DNA of 64,000 nucleotides from CAVTAV01 sp963732795 (GCA_963732795.1 CAVTAV010000001.1:1-64000), one strand, 5' to 3'; shown: positions 46,419-55,744, counted from the stretch's first letter. Translations and numbers: made by a program. The notes: generated by a model from the letters alone, not told the origin.

Positions 46419-46435
46419 GACGTCGGATCCCGGGG

Positions 46436-46786
46436 CTAGTTGCCGGAAACCGTGAAGCCGAAGCTCCCCGTCAGGGCGTGGCCGTCCTCCTCGGCGATCG
46501 CCCCCCAGCGGACGGTATAGACGCCCGGCGCCAAGGCCGGAAGGTCTGCCGACACCGTCGTGCCGGGCTTCGGCTTGCCGACATCGACCGGCATCTCCTT
46601 GCCGTCATGAGTGAGCTTCACCGAGGTCAGCATGACCGGATCGTCGAAGGTCAGGGACACGGTCTTGGGCGCGGCGACGGTCGAATCCTTGGCCGGGCTG
46701 GTGGCTTCGAGGTGGGCATGGGCGAGTGCCTGGCCGGATAGGAACAGGCAAGCGATGGTGAGTGGTGCGAGAAAGCGTTTGAGCAT
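46436..46786 (-). CDS. copC: Copper-binding periplasmic protein CopC, 116 aa
   Basis: A signal peptide (FLAPLTIACLFLSGQALAHA) leaves a mature protein starting HAHLEATSPAKDSTVAAP, in which the N-terminal His is the Cu(II) ligand typical of CopC. The beta sandwich continues SLTFDDPVMLTSVKLTHDG, PGVYTVRWGAIAEEDGHALT and ends GSFGFTVSGN. The DGHALTGS motif contains the other metal-site residues. It is the stop-proximal neighbour of copD by 17 bases. Confidence 0.93.
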   Translation of the reverse strand: MLKRFLAPLTIACLFLSGQALAHAHLEATSPAKDSTVAAPKTVSLTFDDPVMLTSVKLTHDGKEMPVDVGKPKPGTTVSADLPALAPGVYTVRWGAIAEEDGHALTGSFGFTVSGN

Positions 46787-46855
46787 GGTGAGTGTCCTGT
46801 TGCGAAAAAATCGATCCCCGGCGCAGCAAGCCTGCGCCGATCCGCAAGGACGGGA

Positions 46856-47272
46856 TCAGATCAACAGAAGAACGTGTTGCGAAACGAGGGTCGCTGGCTG
46901 CATCGGCGGCGGCCATATGTGAGGCGTCGGACGAATGGCCGGCCATTCCGGGATACTATCGACGGCATCGGCCTCGCTGTAGACGACGGGCTTGGCGTTT
47001 GGCGCAATAACGGGAAGGCCGACGGTCTGTCCCGCGTCCAGGCTCGCCGTCACCTTGTGCGGGCATGGAAGCCCGCTCGGCGGCAACTGGCCCACGTCCT
47101 GGCCATGATCCATCCCCGCTATCCCCGCCATGGGTTGGGCCGGCATGGGTTGGGCGAGGGCCTCGATCTCCTGGCTCTGCACGGCCGCGCAGCAACACGC
47201 AAATGGCGCCGTCGCCAGCGTCCCGGAAATCAGGACGGCGATCAGACGAATGCAGAGAGCTTTGGCGAGCAC
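46856..47272 (-). CDS. Small Cys/His-containing secreted protein in the copper operon, 138 aa
   Basis: A signal-like segment (LCIRLIAVLISGTLATAPF) is followed by ACCCAAVQSQ, then IAGMDHGQDVGQLPPSGLPC and PHKVTASLDAGQTVGLPVI, and a Pro-rich tail ending HVLLLI. The three consecutive cysteines and MDHG could bind metal. It resembles uncharacterised DUF2946-like proteins of copper operons but I cannot assign it firmly. It lies between two CopC-type genes and is transcribed with them. Confidence 0.6.
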   Translation of the reverse strand: MLAKALCIRLIAVLISGTLATAPFACCCAAVQSQEIEALAQPMPAQPMAGIAGMDHGQDVGQLPPSGLPCPHKVTASLDAGQTVGLPVIAPNAKPVVYSEADAVDSIPEWPAIRPTPHIWPPPMQPATLVSQHVLLLI

Positions 47273-47352
47273 GGGCGACTCCTAACGTCGCGCCATGCTA
47301 GGACGAGCTGGCCGCGAGGGGCAAGCGGCGACCGGCGGACCCGTATCCGGGA

Positions 47353-47709
47353 TTACTCGTCCGCGACGGTGAAGTTGAGCGTCCCAGCCACCAGTTTCCC
47401 GCTCGAACGGGTCATGCCGCTGTATTGGACCGAATATTGGCCCGGCTTAAGGTCGTGCAGCGGCACCTTCAAGGTCATGGCGTTGCGTACCCGGCTGACA
47501 TCGAGCTTCCGGCGCTTGCCATCGTGATACAGGTTCATCTTGATGAGCTGAACCGGCTCGTTGAAGCTCAAGGAAATCTCCTTGAGGTCCGACACCGTCT
47601 GGCCTTCGGTCGGCGTAGAGTTCGTCAGTTCGACGCCCCTCAAAGCGTAAGCCGGCGCAGAGATCGCGAGGCCGACAAACACGAGCGGGACAAGAAGGCG
47701 TTTCAACAT
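47353..47709 (-). CDS. CopC-like periplasmic protein, second copy, 118 aa
   Basis: A signal peptide (LLVPLVFVGLAISAPAYALR) precedes GVELTNSTPTEGQTVSDLKE, ISLSFNEPVQLIKMNLYHDG and PGQYSVQYSGMTRSSGKLVA, ending GTLNFTVADE. The layout is that of CopC, but the mature protein starts with Leu/Arg rather than His and the DGH motif is replaced by SGK. It therefore lacks the usual copper ligands and may have another role. It is probably the first gene of the copper operon. Confidence 0.75.
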   Translation of the reverse strand: MLKRLLVPLVFVGLAISAPAYALRGVELTNSTPTEGQTVSDLKEISLSFNEPVQLIKMNLYHDGKRRKLDVSRVRNAMTLKVPLHDLKPGQYSVQYSGMTRSSGKLVAGTLNFTVADE

Positions 47710-47927
47710 TTGAACCCCCTTTCGGTGAGCGGGTAGGGCGCCGGCCGCCGGTCGAACGGGCTAGGCCCATCCTTTACCCTATCATAGACCGAACGAGACG
47801 TGGGCAAAGGCCTTCGCGAAAGCGTCTACACCTCGTTCCGGCAGGTAAGAGCCGGCGGAGTCGACAAGGACGCATCGCCGGGCTAGAACCCGCGAAAGGC
47901 GGCCAATTGCCGGACGGAGGGCGGATC

Positions 47928-48338
47928 ATGGCGGAAATGTCGGCGCGGCTCGAATGGACGGGAGGCAAGAGCTTCGATGCCGTCTCCGGGAGCGGCCATG
48001 CCATAACCGTGGACGGCGACCGGGAGGCGGGCGCGAGCCCGATGGAGACGCTCCTGATCGGCATGGGCGGCTGCACCAGCGTCGATGTCGTCTTCATCCT
48101 GGAGCGGATGCGCGAGCAGGTGACCGGCTGCGTTGCCGAAATCCAGGCCACCCGCTCGGACGAGGACCCCAAGGTCTTCACCCGCATTCACGTCCATTTC
48201 GTCGTCACCGGCACCGGTCTCAGCGACACCAAGGTCGCCCGCGCGATCGACCTCTCCGCCACCAAATACTGCTCGGCCTCGATCATGCTCGGCAAGACCG
48301 CCGAGATTACGCACGATTTCGAGATCAAGGCGGCGTAG
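47928..48338 (+). CDS. OsmC family protein (YhfA-like), 136 aa
   Basis: OsmC-fold proteins reduce organic peroxides or have related thiol functions. Motifs are MAEMSARLEWTGGKSFDAVS, GASPMETLLIGMGGCTSVDV with the first redox Cys, and SATKYCSASIMLGKTAEITH with the second. The start ATG at 47928 follows GGAGGG; a frame start at 47907 is less likely. The length is typical of the YhfA subgroup. It is divergent from the copper operon. Confidence 0.88.
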   Translation: MAEMSARLEWTGGKSFDAVSGSGHAITVDGDREAGASPMETLLIGMGGCTSVDVVFILERMREQVTGCVAEIQATRSDEDPKVFTRIHVHFVVTGTGLSDTKVARAIDLSATKYCSASIMLGKTAEITHDFEIKAA

Positions 48339-48355
48339 GTCCGAACCCAACTCCG

Positions 48356-48421
48356 GTCATCCCGGATAGCTCGGTTTGCAGCCGAGCCATAGGCTCGGGC
48401 TCTCCTAACGTCCGGGATGAC
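48356..48421. repeat. REP-like inverted repeat / bidirectional terminator
   Basis: GTCATCCCGGA at 48356-48366 pairs with TCCGGGATGAC at 48411-48421, with an inner stem GCTCGG...CCGAGC. It lies between the convergent osmC and 48434 genes. This sequence type is a common extragenic repeat in alphaproteobacteria. It could stop transcription from both sides. Confidence 0.7.
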
Positions 48422-48433
48422 GATGCACGCGGT

Positions 48434-49204
48434 CTATTTCGGCGTCACGATGAAGGTCGTGCGATCCAGGCCGGTATTGCCGGTCTTCGGGTCGTAGGCG
48501 TAGATCGTCGCTTCATAGGTGCCCGGCTTGTCGACCTTGAGCGTGCCGGCGAATTCGCTGGTCTTGCCGGCATAGCTCAGCTTGGCCGTGCCCGCAGGCT
48601 GGCCGTTCCTCCGGATCAGGGCCGTGACTTCGAACTGATTGGCGTTCCAAACCCCGCCGGGCTCGATCGGGCAGCCGCACATCATCCGGACATTGGCCTT
48701 GAGCGGAACGGTCTGCGGCGCGCCTCTCAGGAATTCGTGCATGACCGGCTCCTGGATATCGACGAAGAAGCCGGGCATCTCGAGGAGCCATCCGTCGCCC
48801 TCCGTGATGTCCTTGCCGGGAACGACCCATTGGACCGATGAGACCGTGTTCGCGGTGTTGCGGCGGGCTAGCGGGCCATAGGCCGTCACTTCGATCCGGC
48901 GCGGCGCGTCGATATCGATCGTGGCGTCGAACTTGGCGGCGTCCGGCGTGGCGAGCGGGCGCTTTCCCGCCATGATCCTTTTGGTGTCGCCGGTGCCGCC
49001 TTCGGTCACGCCTTTGGCCAGCAATTCGCCGGTATCGGCGTCCCGGATGGTGATCCGGACGCCGCCCATGGTCGTGCCGATGAATTTGGCGCCCTTGGCG
49101 ATCACGTGCACAGTGATGTGGGTCGGCTCCGCCCAGCTTGGGGACGAGCAGACGAGAACGGCAATGGAAATGATCATACACTTGGCGAAGCGATGTACAT
49201 TCAT
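48434..49204 (-). CDS. Secreted protein of unknown function, 256 aa
   Basis: A signal peptide (KCMIISIAVLVCSSPSWAEP) follows the start ATG at 49204, which has GGAGGA upstream; a longer frame to 49273 exists but the later start fits better. The mature part begins THITVHVIAKGAKFIGTTMG, GVRITIRDADTGELLAKGVT, a carboxypeptidase-regulatory-like beta domain. It later has VQWVVPGKDITEGDGWLLEM, PLKANVRMMCGCPIEPGG with a Cys pair, and GLDRTTFIV near the end. I do not recognise a named family; a periplasmic sugar- or metal-handling role is possible. The frame is intact. Confidence 0.65.
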   Translation of the reverse strand: MNVHRFAKCMIISIAVLVCSSPSWAEPTHITVHVIAKGAKFIGTTMGGVRITIRDADTGELLAKGVTEGGTGDTKRIMAGKRPLATPDAAKFDATIDIDAPRRIEVTAYGPLARRNTANTVSSVQWVVPGKDITEGDGWLLEMPGFFVDIQEPVMHEFLRGAPQTVPLKANVRMMCGCPIEPGGVWNANQFEVTALIRRNGQPAGTAKLSYAGKTSEFAGTLKVDKPGTYEATIYAYDPKTGNTGLDRTTFIVTPK

Positions 49205-49296
49205 CGGAAGTCCTCCCATCCACATCTTTTGACGCCTCAGTTCAAACTCAGTCTCGATCAAATGTGAGCCCATAGCGGGACGAATTCCTCAAAAGG

Positions 49297-50298
49297 CTAG
49301 GAACGAATCCCAAAACGCATAAGTGTCTTCGCGCCTGGATTTGTATTTGTCCCAAAGATCGCTTGGGTTCTTAGATTTAGCCAAACTCGGTTGAGCGGTC
49401 CGCCAGCGCCCGTTGCTAAAGCCGTGGAATAATATCTGGATAGAGCGATAAGGGATTGATCATTATACGAAAGCTTCTTGTACAAGCGGGCCAGCAACGA
49501 TCCCAGCGGCGAAAAGCTATCCCGATGTTTGCCCGGAGCCCACATTTCCGGATAGTGGCAAGAATATCCGGACTGTGGATGCGGGAGACGACTGATTTGT
49601 GTCTCTTGCGGTTTGCTGGACGGGCCGGAAACCACCACGGAGTATGGCGCGCGCTCACTGGCCCAGCAGGCCATATTTTGTATGCATATTAGGTCAACCA
49701 TCTTGTTTGGATGGGTGACAAGTTCTTCGTCCAGTTTCTTTAGCTGGTCAGATATTTCTTTATGAGGGCTGTCACTCGACATTCCGTCATAAGAGTGTGC
49801 AAGTAAGCCATATTCGAAGACTCTATGGTATTCCTCATACGCATAGTCTTCTCCACGAATTCTTTTGAGGTTTCGTCGCTCGTCACATTCGCGCTTTGCG
49901 ATTTCCGTCATTCTTACACCGTTCTTGAACAACTTCCGCAACTGGCTTTTGCGAAAAGTGAGTTTGCATTCGAAAGCGGCAGCGATCCCAGCGGCCAGAT
50001 AGAGCTTCTTGTTGAGCAAGAACGGTGGGTAGCTTGGCCACAAGACTATCACGTCAACTTGGGGAGAAACCTCCCCGTTTTGACCGATGACGCGTCCCTT
50101 AGTCACAACGTGATAGTGTGCCGGCAGCCAATTGCGCAATATCTGAGCCCACGTTTCTTCGACTTGATCGCCAGCGGTTCCTGGGTCTTCAGAGACCCTC
50201 GCTCTAATCTGGTCGTAGTCAGATTGGATGCTGAGATTGAGCGCCCTAATAAAGGACGCCAAATCGTGCGGATTATTCGCGGACTTCGTTTTACCCAC
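49297..50298 (-). CDS. DUF6602-like putative PD-(D/E)xK nuclease, 333 aa, AT-rich
   Basis: The N-terminal part has LNLSIQSDYDQIRARVSEDP, then WLPAHYHVVTKGRVI. The likely active site is QVDVIVLWPSYPP with AAFECKLTFRKSQL, the D...ExK pattern of restriction-endonuclease-like folds as in DUF6602. The rest is mostly helical (RMTEIAKRECDERRNLK, KMVDLICIQNMACWASERA). One 60-base line counted by hand is about 40% GC, against over 60% next door, so it was probably acquired. It is alone, without a methylase or partner. It could be a defence gene or a remnant island; no function is proven. Confidence 0.7.
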   Translation of the reverse strand: MGKTKSANNPHDLASFIRALNLSIQSDYDQIRARVSEDPGTAGDQVEETWAQILRNWLPAHYHVVTKGRVIGQNGEVSPQVDVIVLWPSYPPFLLNKKLYLAAGIAAAFECKLTFRKSQLRKLFKNGVRMTEIAKRECDERRNLKRIRGEDYAYEEYHRVFEYGLLAHSYDGMSSDSPHKEISDQLKKLDEELVTHPNKMVDLICIQNMACWASERAPYSVVVSGPSSKPQETQISRLPHPQSGYSCHYPEMWAPGKHRDSFSPLGSLLARLYKKLSYNDQSLIALSRYYSTALATGAGGPLNRVWLNLRTQAIFGTNTNPGAKTLMRFGIRS

Positions 50299-50381
50299 GA
50301 TGCGTTCCTCCGCTTCGATGCTGATTCACCGCTGAGACGCTATTGGCCAAATACACCTAGGCCACGAGAATCGGGAATTTC

Positions 50382-52227
50382 TCAATCCACCTTCCGTACC
50401 GCCCCATAGGCCGCCGAGGTCGTGAGCTTGGCATAGGCCTTGAGCGCCTGGCTGACCTCGCGCTTGCGGTTGGCGGGCTTCCAGGCCTTCTCGCCCTTTG
50501 CGTGCATCGCCTGGCGGCGGTTGGCGAGCTCCTCGTCGGAGATGTCGAGCTTGAGCACGCGGTTCGGGATGTCGATGACGATGGTGTCGCCTTCCTCGAC
50601 GAGGCCGATCGCGCCGCCTTCGCCGGCCTCGGGCGAGACATGGCCGATCGAAAGGCCGGAGGTGCCGCCGGAGAACCGGCCGTCGGTCACCAGCGCGCAG
50701 GCCTTGCCGAGGCCCTTGGATTTCAGGTAGCTCGTCGGATAGAGCATTTCCTGCATGCCGGGGCCGCCGCGCGGGCCTTCGTAGCGGATGACCACCACGT
50801 CGCCCGGCTTGACCTTGTCGCCGAGGATGCCGGCGACCGCCGCGTCCTGGCTCTCGAAGACGCGGGCCGGGCCCGGAGAATTTGAGGATGCTCGAATCCA
50901 CGCCGGCCGTCTTCACGATGCAGCCGTCTTCGGCGAGATTGCCGTAGAGCACCGCCAAGCCCGCCGTCCTTGCTATAGGCGTGTTCGCCGTCGCGGATAC
51001 AGCCGTTTTCGCGGTCGAGGTCGAGATCGTTGTAACAGCTTCTCCTGGCTGAACGCGACGGTCGTGCGCACGCCGCCGGGCGCCGCCATGTAGAAGCGGC
51101 GGACGTTCTCGTCGTGGCTGCGCGCGATGTCCCATTGGTCGATCGCTTCGGCCAGCGTGTCGGCATGGACGGTCGGCGTTTCGCCGTGAATCAGACCGAT
51201 GCCGCTCCAACTGGCCGAGGATCGCCATGATCGCCGCCGGCGCGATGGACATCCTCCAGGTGATAGATCTGCGAGGACGGCGCGACCTTGCACAGATTGG
51301 GCACCTTGCGCGACAGCCGGTCGATATCCGCCATGGTGAACGGCACCTCGCCTTCTTGCGCCGCCGCCAGCAGGTGCAGCACGGTGTTGGTCGAGCCGCC
51401 CATGGCGATATCGAGAGTCATCGCGTTCTCGAAGGCGTCGAAGCAGCCGACCGAGCGCGGCAGGACCCGCTCGTCGCCGGTCTCGTAATAGCGCCGGGCA
51501 AGCTCGACGATCCGCCGGCCGGCCAGCAGGAACAGGTTCTTGCGGAAGGCATGGGTCGCGAGCACGCTGCCGTTGCCGGGGAGCGACAAGGCCCAGCGCT
51601 TCGGTCAGGCAGTTCATCGAATTCGCTGTGAACATGCCGGAGCAGGAGCCGCAGGTCGGGCAGGCCGAGCGCTCCATCACCGCGACTTCCTCGTCGCGTC
51701 GCCTTGTCGTCGGCGGCCATCACCATGGCGTCGATCAGGTCCACGGCGCGGGTCTCGGTCTTGTCGACGACCTTGCCGGCTTCCATGGGCCCGCCGGAGA
51801 CGAAGATCGCCGGGATGTTGAGCCGCATCGCCGCCATCAGCATGCCGGGCGTGATCTTGTCGCAATTCGAGATGCAGACCATCGCGTCGGCGCAATGGGC
51901 GTTGACCATGTATTCGACCGAATCCGCGATGATCTCCCGCGACGGCAGGCTGTAGAGCATGCCGTCATGGCCCATGGCGATGCCGTCATCGACCGCGATG
52001 GTGTTGAATTCCTTGGCGATGCCGCCCGCCGCCTCGACCTCGCGCGCGACGAGCTGGCCGAGATCCTTCAGGTGCACATGGCCGGGTACGAACTGGGTGA
52101 AGGAATTGGCGATCGCGATGATCGGCTTGCCGAAATCGCCGTCGCCGACGCCGGTCGCGCGCCACAGCGCCCGGGCGCCGGCCATGTTGCGGCCGTGGGT
52201 CGATGTCCTGGAACGATAGGCAGGCAT
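50382..52227 (-). CDS. ilvD: Dihydroxy-acid dehydratase, heavily frame-disrupted
   Basis: IlvD dehydrates dihydroxy acids in valine, leucine and isoleucine synthesis and carries an Fe-S cluster. Segments are RTSTHGRNMAGARALWRATG, AMVCISNCDKITPGMLMAAM with one cluster Cys, ACPTCGSCSGMFTANSMNCL, AMGGSTNTVLHLLAAAQ, ARVFESQDAAVAGILGDK and RYEGPRGGPGMQEMLYPTSY. Following it down the minus strand, the reading frame changes seven times, near 51700, 51595, 51245, 51215, 51035, 50960 and 50878, each like one inserted base. The rejoined protein is about 610 residues, the normal length, and every family motif is present. So many single-base insertions in an essential gene point to sequence error. Confidence 0.9.
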
Positions 52228-52319
52228 GGCTCAAGTCCTTCGATTTGCTCGCTTCCCTGCCTATATGCGCCGGATAAAGCCCGAGTGCAAGGCGAGGGAG
52301 GCGCGGAAACCGGGGACGC

Positions 52320-52706
52320 CTAGATCAGCTCCGACAGGATCAGTCCCATGCCGACCACGCTCGTCACCCAGGCGACCGAACGTAGGTAGGGGATGCCGAT
52401 CAGGTAGCAGCCGGCATGGACCACGCGGGCATAGAAGAACAGCTGCGCCCCCATGATCGTGCGCGGCGAGGTGATGCCGGCGAGCTCTGCGATGATCACC
52501 AGAAAGGCGAAAACGATCAGGTTCTCCAGCATATTGGTGCGGGCCCGGAAGGCGCGCCTCGCCCATTCCGACATTGGCGGCGAGTTGTCCCGATTGCCCA
52601 TCGCCCAGAGAATGCCGTTCTTATAGGTGTTCCCGAAGAACGGCATCAGGTTTTGGACGAATGCCAACAACGTGCTCCACAGGAGCATTTTCAGTTCGGG
52701 TGTCAT
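52320..52706 (-). CDS. MAPEG family membrane protein, 128 aa
   Basis: Four membrane helices are visible, beginning LLWSTLLAFVQNLMPFFG. The motif RAFRARTNMLENLIVFAFLV, with ARTNxxEN, is the MAPEG signature (membrane-associated proteins in eicosanoid and glutathione metabolism), and FYARVVHAGCYLIGIPYLRS follows. Bacterial members may conjugate glutathione to lipophilic compounds. The frame is intact. Confidence 0.88.
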   Translation of the reverse strand: MTPELKMLLWSTLLAFVQNLMPFFGNTYKNGILWAMGNRDNSPPMSEWARRAFRARTNMLENLIVFAFLVIIAELAGITSPRTIMGAQLFFYARVVHAGCYLIGIPYLRSVAWVTSVVGMGLILSELI

Positions 52707-52795
52707 GGCCTTCTCCCCCAGGAAAGCGCCGAGCGGCTTTCGCAGACCAGTCTAGCCCGACCCGCCGCCGGGATAAAGCGTCTCATTTCAGGATC

Positions 52796-53014
52796 TTAGC
52801 GGATGAGATCCTTGGCGACATATGCCCAGGCGATCATCATGACGGTGAATACGAGCCAGGCCACGATGGCGCCGACCAGCGCCACGTTCCGGGCCCGGCG
52901 GCCCGCCAGCTTATGGGCCCGCCATTCCGCGAACAGGATGATGCCGGCCGCGAGGCCGGCCAGGACGCCGAAAGCGGCGCCGGCGACGATGAGCGCATAA
53001 AGGCCGTGGGGCAT
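52796..53014 (-). CDS. Small two-helix membrane protein, 72 aa
   Basis: MPHGLYALIVAGAAFGVLAG begins a membrane helix, and NVALVGAIVAWLVFTVMMIA a second, with a short Arg/Lys-rich linker EWRAHKLAGRRARN between. There is no known family motif. The frame is clean and codon use matches neighbours, so it is probably real, but its function is unknown. It lies 53 bases from the mscS stop. Confidence 0.5.
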   Translation of the reverse strand: MPHGLYALIVAGAAFGVLAGLAAGIILFAEWRAHKLAGRRARNVALVGAIVAWLVFTVMMIAWAYVAKDLIR

Positions 53015-53067
53015 GGTTTTGCACCAAGGTGGAGCGGCGCCAGCCTATTCCGGCTTGGCGCGGCCCG

Positions 53068-54097
53068 CTACGGGGGGCATGCTCGCGGGGGCGCCGCAGC
53101 GGGTTCGGCCTCGTGCAGTTCCAGCGCATTGTTGGCCGGCATCGAGCGAATATGGATGTCGCGCTGCGGGAACGGCATCGAGATGCCGTGCTGCTTGAAC
53201 TTGTGCCAGATCAAGAACATGACGTCGCTCTGCGCCTTGAAGCGTCCCAGGCGCACGTCGTCGATCCAGAAATACATGAGAAACGTAATCGAGCTGTTGC
53301 CGAACTCGCGCAGATAGACCGACGGCTCCGGATAGACGCTGCAATGCTCGTACTCGGTGGCGGCATTGAGGATGCATTGCTTGGCGACTTCGAGATCGGT
53401 GCCGTAGGCGACGCCCACATCCACCGAGATCCGGGCGCGCGGTATTGCTGTAGGTCCAGTTGGTGACATGGCCGGTGATCAGGTCCTCGTTCGGGACGAT
53501 GATTTCCTTCGAATCCGACATCTCGACCAGCGTGTAGCGGCCGCCGATATGCTTGATCGTTCCCCAGGTCCCGTTCGGCAGCTCGATCACGTCGTTGAGC
53601 CGCATCGATTTTTCCATCAGCAGGATGATCCCGCTGAAGAAATTGGACGCGATCTTCTGAAACCCGAAGCCGAGCCCGATGCCGATGCCGCCGCCGAGAA
53701 AGGCGAGCGCGGTCAGGTCGATGTGAAGGGCGTCCAGCGTGACGAAGAAAATCACGATGGCGCTCAGGATCTGAATCACCTTGATGATCAGCTCGCGATT
53801 ACTGGAATTGAAGCCGTGGACCCGAGCCAGCCAGTTCTCGAGCGCGCGGGTGACCGCCGCCGATACCATGAGAATCACGGCGACGATAAAGATGACCTTG
53901 AACACACCGTAGGGCGTGAACACGAAGCGGTCGATCTTGAGTGTGAGAGCGGGGGAGCTAAGAACGGTCCGGACGTGCGTCAGATAGCCGAGATGCTCGG
54001 CTACCATTAGCGCCACCGCGAGGATGAGCAGAATGCCCCGCGCGAACACACCTTCGCGCCGGAACGGGTGAAAAACGATCGGAAAAAACCGCTTCAT
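53068..54097 (-). CDS. MscS-family mechanosensitive channel, frame-disrupted
   Basis: Three membrane segments (ILLILAVALMVAEHLGYL, YGVFKVIFIVAVILMVSA and IIKVIQILSAIVIFFVTL) lead to the MscS signature ALAFLGGGIGIGLGFGFQKI and ASNFFSGIILLMEKSM. The beta domain follows as IELPNGTWGTIKHIGGRYTL and DSKEIIVPNEDLI. The frame shifts once near 53440 (one extra base) between NWTYSNT and RISVDVGVAYGTDLEVAKQC; the C-terminal domain ends near 53068 in PP-rich sequence. Rejoined length is about 342 residues. It releases osmolytes on hypo-osmotic shock. Confidence 0.88.
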
Positions 54098-54181
54098 CCC
54101 CTGTTGGCTCGTCTCCCAAGGTCCCCAACCTAAATTTGTAGGCCATACACGGCATCAGTGCAAAGTTCTCGTGCGCTATCA

Positions 54182-54502
54182 TTAACGGTCGTCGCCGGGA
54201 TTTTGCGGTTTGCCGAGGAGCTGTTCGAGCGCCCGGAGGTAATCCGCGAAGGCCTGCCTTCCGATCTTGGTAAGACGCACGGACGTGTGCGGCTTGCGAT
54301 CGATGAATTTCTTGTCGGTCTCGACGTAACCCGCGTCCTCGAGCTTTCTCAGATGGGTGCTGAGATTGCCGTCGGTCATGCCGAGGGCATCGCGGAGCGC
54401 GGTGAAGCCCGTGCTCTCCAGCCCGGCGAGAAACGCGACGATCGATAGCCGTGCCTGGGCGTGGATCGTCTCGTCCAGCGGTCCCTGGCCGGGTTTGGCC
54501 AT
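54182..54502 (-). CDS. Winged-helix transcriptional regulator, 106 aa
   Basis: The protein has LSIVAFLAGLESTGFTALRD, ALGMTDGNLSTHLRKLEDAG with a helix-turn-helix, YVETDKKFIDRKPHTSVRLT forming the wing, and TKIGRQAFADYLRALEQL. It belongs to the MarR/PadR-like HTH_34 group, usually a dimeric repressor. It is the last gene after the 54506 and 55136 membrane genes and probably controls the whole group through the palindrome at 55745. Confidence 0.85.
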   Translation of the reverse strand: MAKPGQGPLDETIHAQARLSIVAFLAGLESTGFTALRDALGMTDGNLSTHLRKLEDAGYVETDKKFIDRKPHTSVRLTKIGRQAFADYLRALEQLLGKPQNPGDDR

Positions 54503-54505
54503 CGT

Positions 54506-55123
54506 CTAGTGGCTCCGGCCTTGGCGCATGATCAGATAACCGGGGCACGTCATGAGGCCTAGATAGACCGCCACGGTCAGAAGCCCGGTGGCCTGGGATG
54601 GTCCTACGATCCCGAATACCAATGCCGCCGCCCACCACGCGACCGCCAGCCACCGCAGCCAGCCGAAGCCCGTCGCGGCGCTGGAGACGTAGAAGGCAAG
54701 GCCGGTAATCACGGGTGCGATGACCATGAAGTCGACGAATTGGATGACGCGACCGAAGGCGGCCGTGGCCGCGACGGTGACGAGGGCCAGAAAGAGGCCT
54801 TGCCAGGCTTTTCGATACAGTCGGACGGCGAGATTAATCGTCGCGTGCCGGTGCGAGAAGCCGAGCAGGACTGATCCGACGAAACCGGTCAGGAAACTCC
54901 CGTACCACAGATAGTTGATGGCCTCACTCGCGGCTGCGCCGAACATCTGGTACGCCGCGAGGGTGCCGCCCTGAGCCACGGTCAGAACCAGACCCCAAAG
55001 CACCAGATATCGGCCGTCCATTGCGGCGGTGCGGGCCGCCTCATCCATGGCGCGCCGAATGAGTGCGAGGTCGGCCTCGGCGGATGTGCCGGTGGAGAGG
55101 GGATGGGAGGGTGTCTCACTCAT
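54506..55123 (-). CDS. Multi-helix membrane protein, 205 aa, of the winged-helix operon
   Basis: Five to six membrane helices are visible, for example YLVLWGLVLTVAQGGTLAAY, LWYGSFLTGFVGSVLLGFSH and FVDFMVIAPVITGLAFYVSS. No enzyme motif is seen. It lies 3 bases from the regulator gene and 12 bases from the next upstream membrane protein. Membrane proteins of this kind commonly accompany HTH_34 regulators, and their job is unknown. Confidence 0.65.
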   Translation of the reverse strand: MSETPSHPLSTGTSAEADLALIRRAMDEAARTAAMDGRYLVLWGLVLTVAQGGTLAAYQMFGAAASEAINYLWYGSFLTGFVGSVLLGFSHRHATINLAVRLYRKAWQGLFLALVTVAATAAFGRVIQFVDFMVIAPVITGLAFYVSSAATGFGWLRWLAVAWWAAALVFGIVGPSQATGLLTVAVYLGLMTCPGYLIMRQGRSH

Positions 55124-55135
55124 TCTCTGGATCCT

Positions 55136-55681
55136 TCAGGAGACGCGTGGAAGCGCCGGTCTGGCGAAAATCTGGGTCATCATACCCAGTCCGAACGCAA
55201 GCTTCAGCGCACCGTCGACCCCGATCACGACGCTGAGCGGGATGACGGGAAGCCAGAACGTCGAGGCAAGCCACGCCGTAATGGACAGCGCAAGCAGGAC
55301 AATCGGAGTCCCGAACGACCAAGCCATGAGGAGAAAATGTGCGGCGACGATCGCCAGCGCCGTAAACCAGGCCAGGCGCAAATCGGTACCAGCCGGCAGA
55401 TGGGGAAAGATAATCGCACACAGCGCAAATTCGAACACGATGGCGATGATCAGCATCCAGATTTGTAGTGCGCGGGGCCGCGGTCTTCCTGCTCGCCGGC
55501 GCCATAGGCGGACCGAAATGCTGGCAATCACCCCGGCAGCGGCGCCACAGCCGAGCGCGACGAAAGCATAGCGCGCGTCGAACGCGCCAAAGATGAGGGC
55601 CGCTCCGATACAGACCAGAAAGCTGCCGCCGCCTTGCTGCATGGGATAGGGGTCGAGGGCAGAAGGGTTTTGGGAGGTCAT
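55136..55681 (-). CDS. Multi-helix membrane protein, 181 aa, first gene of the winged-helix operon
   Basis: Four to five membrane helices (FLVCIGAALIFGAFDARYAF, FVALGCGAAAGVIASISV, QIWMLIIAIVFEFALCAIIF, PIVLLALSITAWLASTFW) flank an RLWRRRAGRPRPRAL basic loop. No known motif is visible. The start ATG at 55681 lies about 65 bases from the palindromic operator. It is the promoter-proximal member of a three-gene operon ending in the regulator. Confidence 0.65.
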   Translation of the reverse strand: MTSQNPSALDPYPMQQGGGSFLVCIGAALIFGAFDARYAFVALGCGAAAGVIASISVRLWRRRAGRPRPRALQIWMLIIAIVFEFALCAIIFPHLPAGTDLRLAWFTALAIVAAHFLLMAWSFGTPIVLLALSITAWLASTFWLPVIPLSVVIGVDGALKLAFGLGMMTQIFARPALPRVS

Positions 55682-55744
55682 GTCGGCTTGCTCCTAAGTC
55701 TCACGCGGCGCTTGCGGAGGTACCGGGCGCCTCTATCGAAAAGA

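Noticed and set aside
49825..50409. 194-codon plus-strand frame over the DUF6602-like gene
   Set aside because: The minus-strand frame shows a nuclease-like active site and spans the full length; the plus frame has no recognisable motif.
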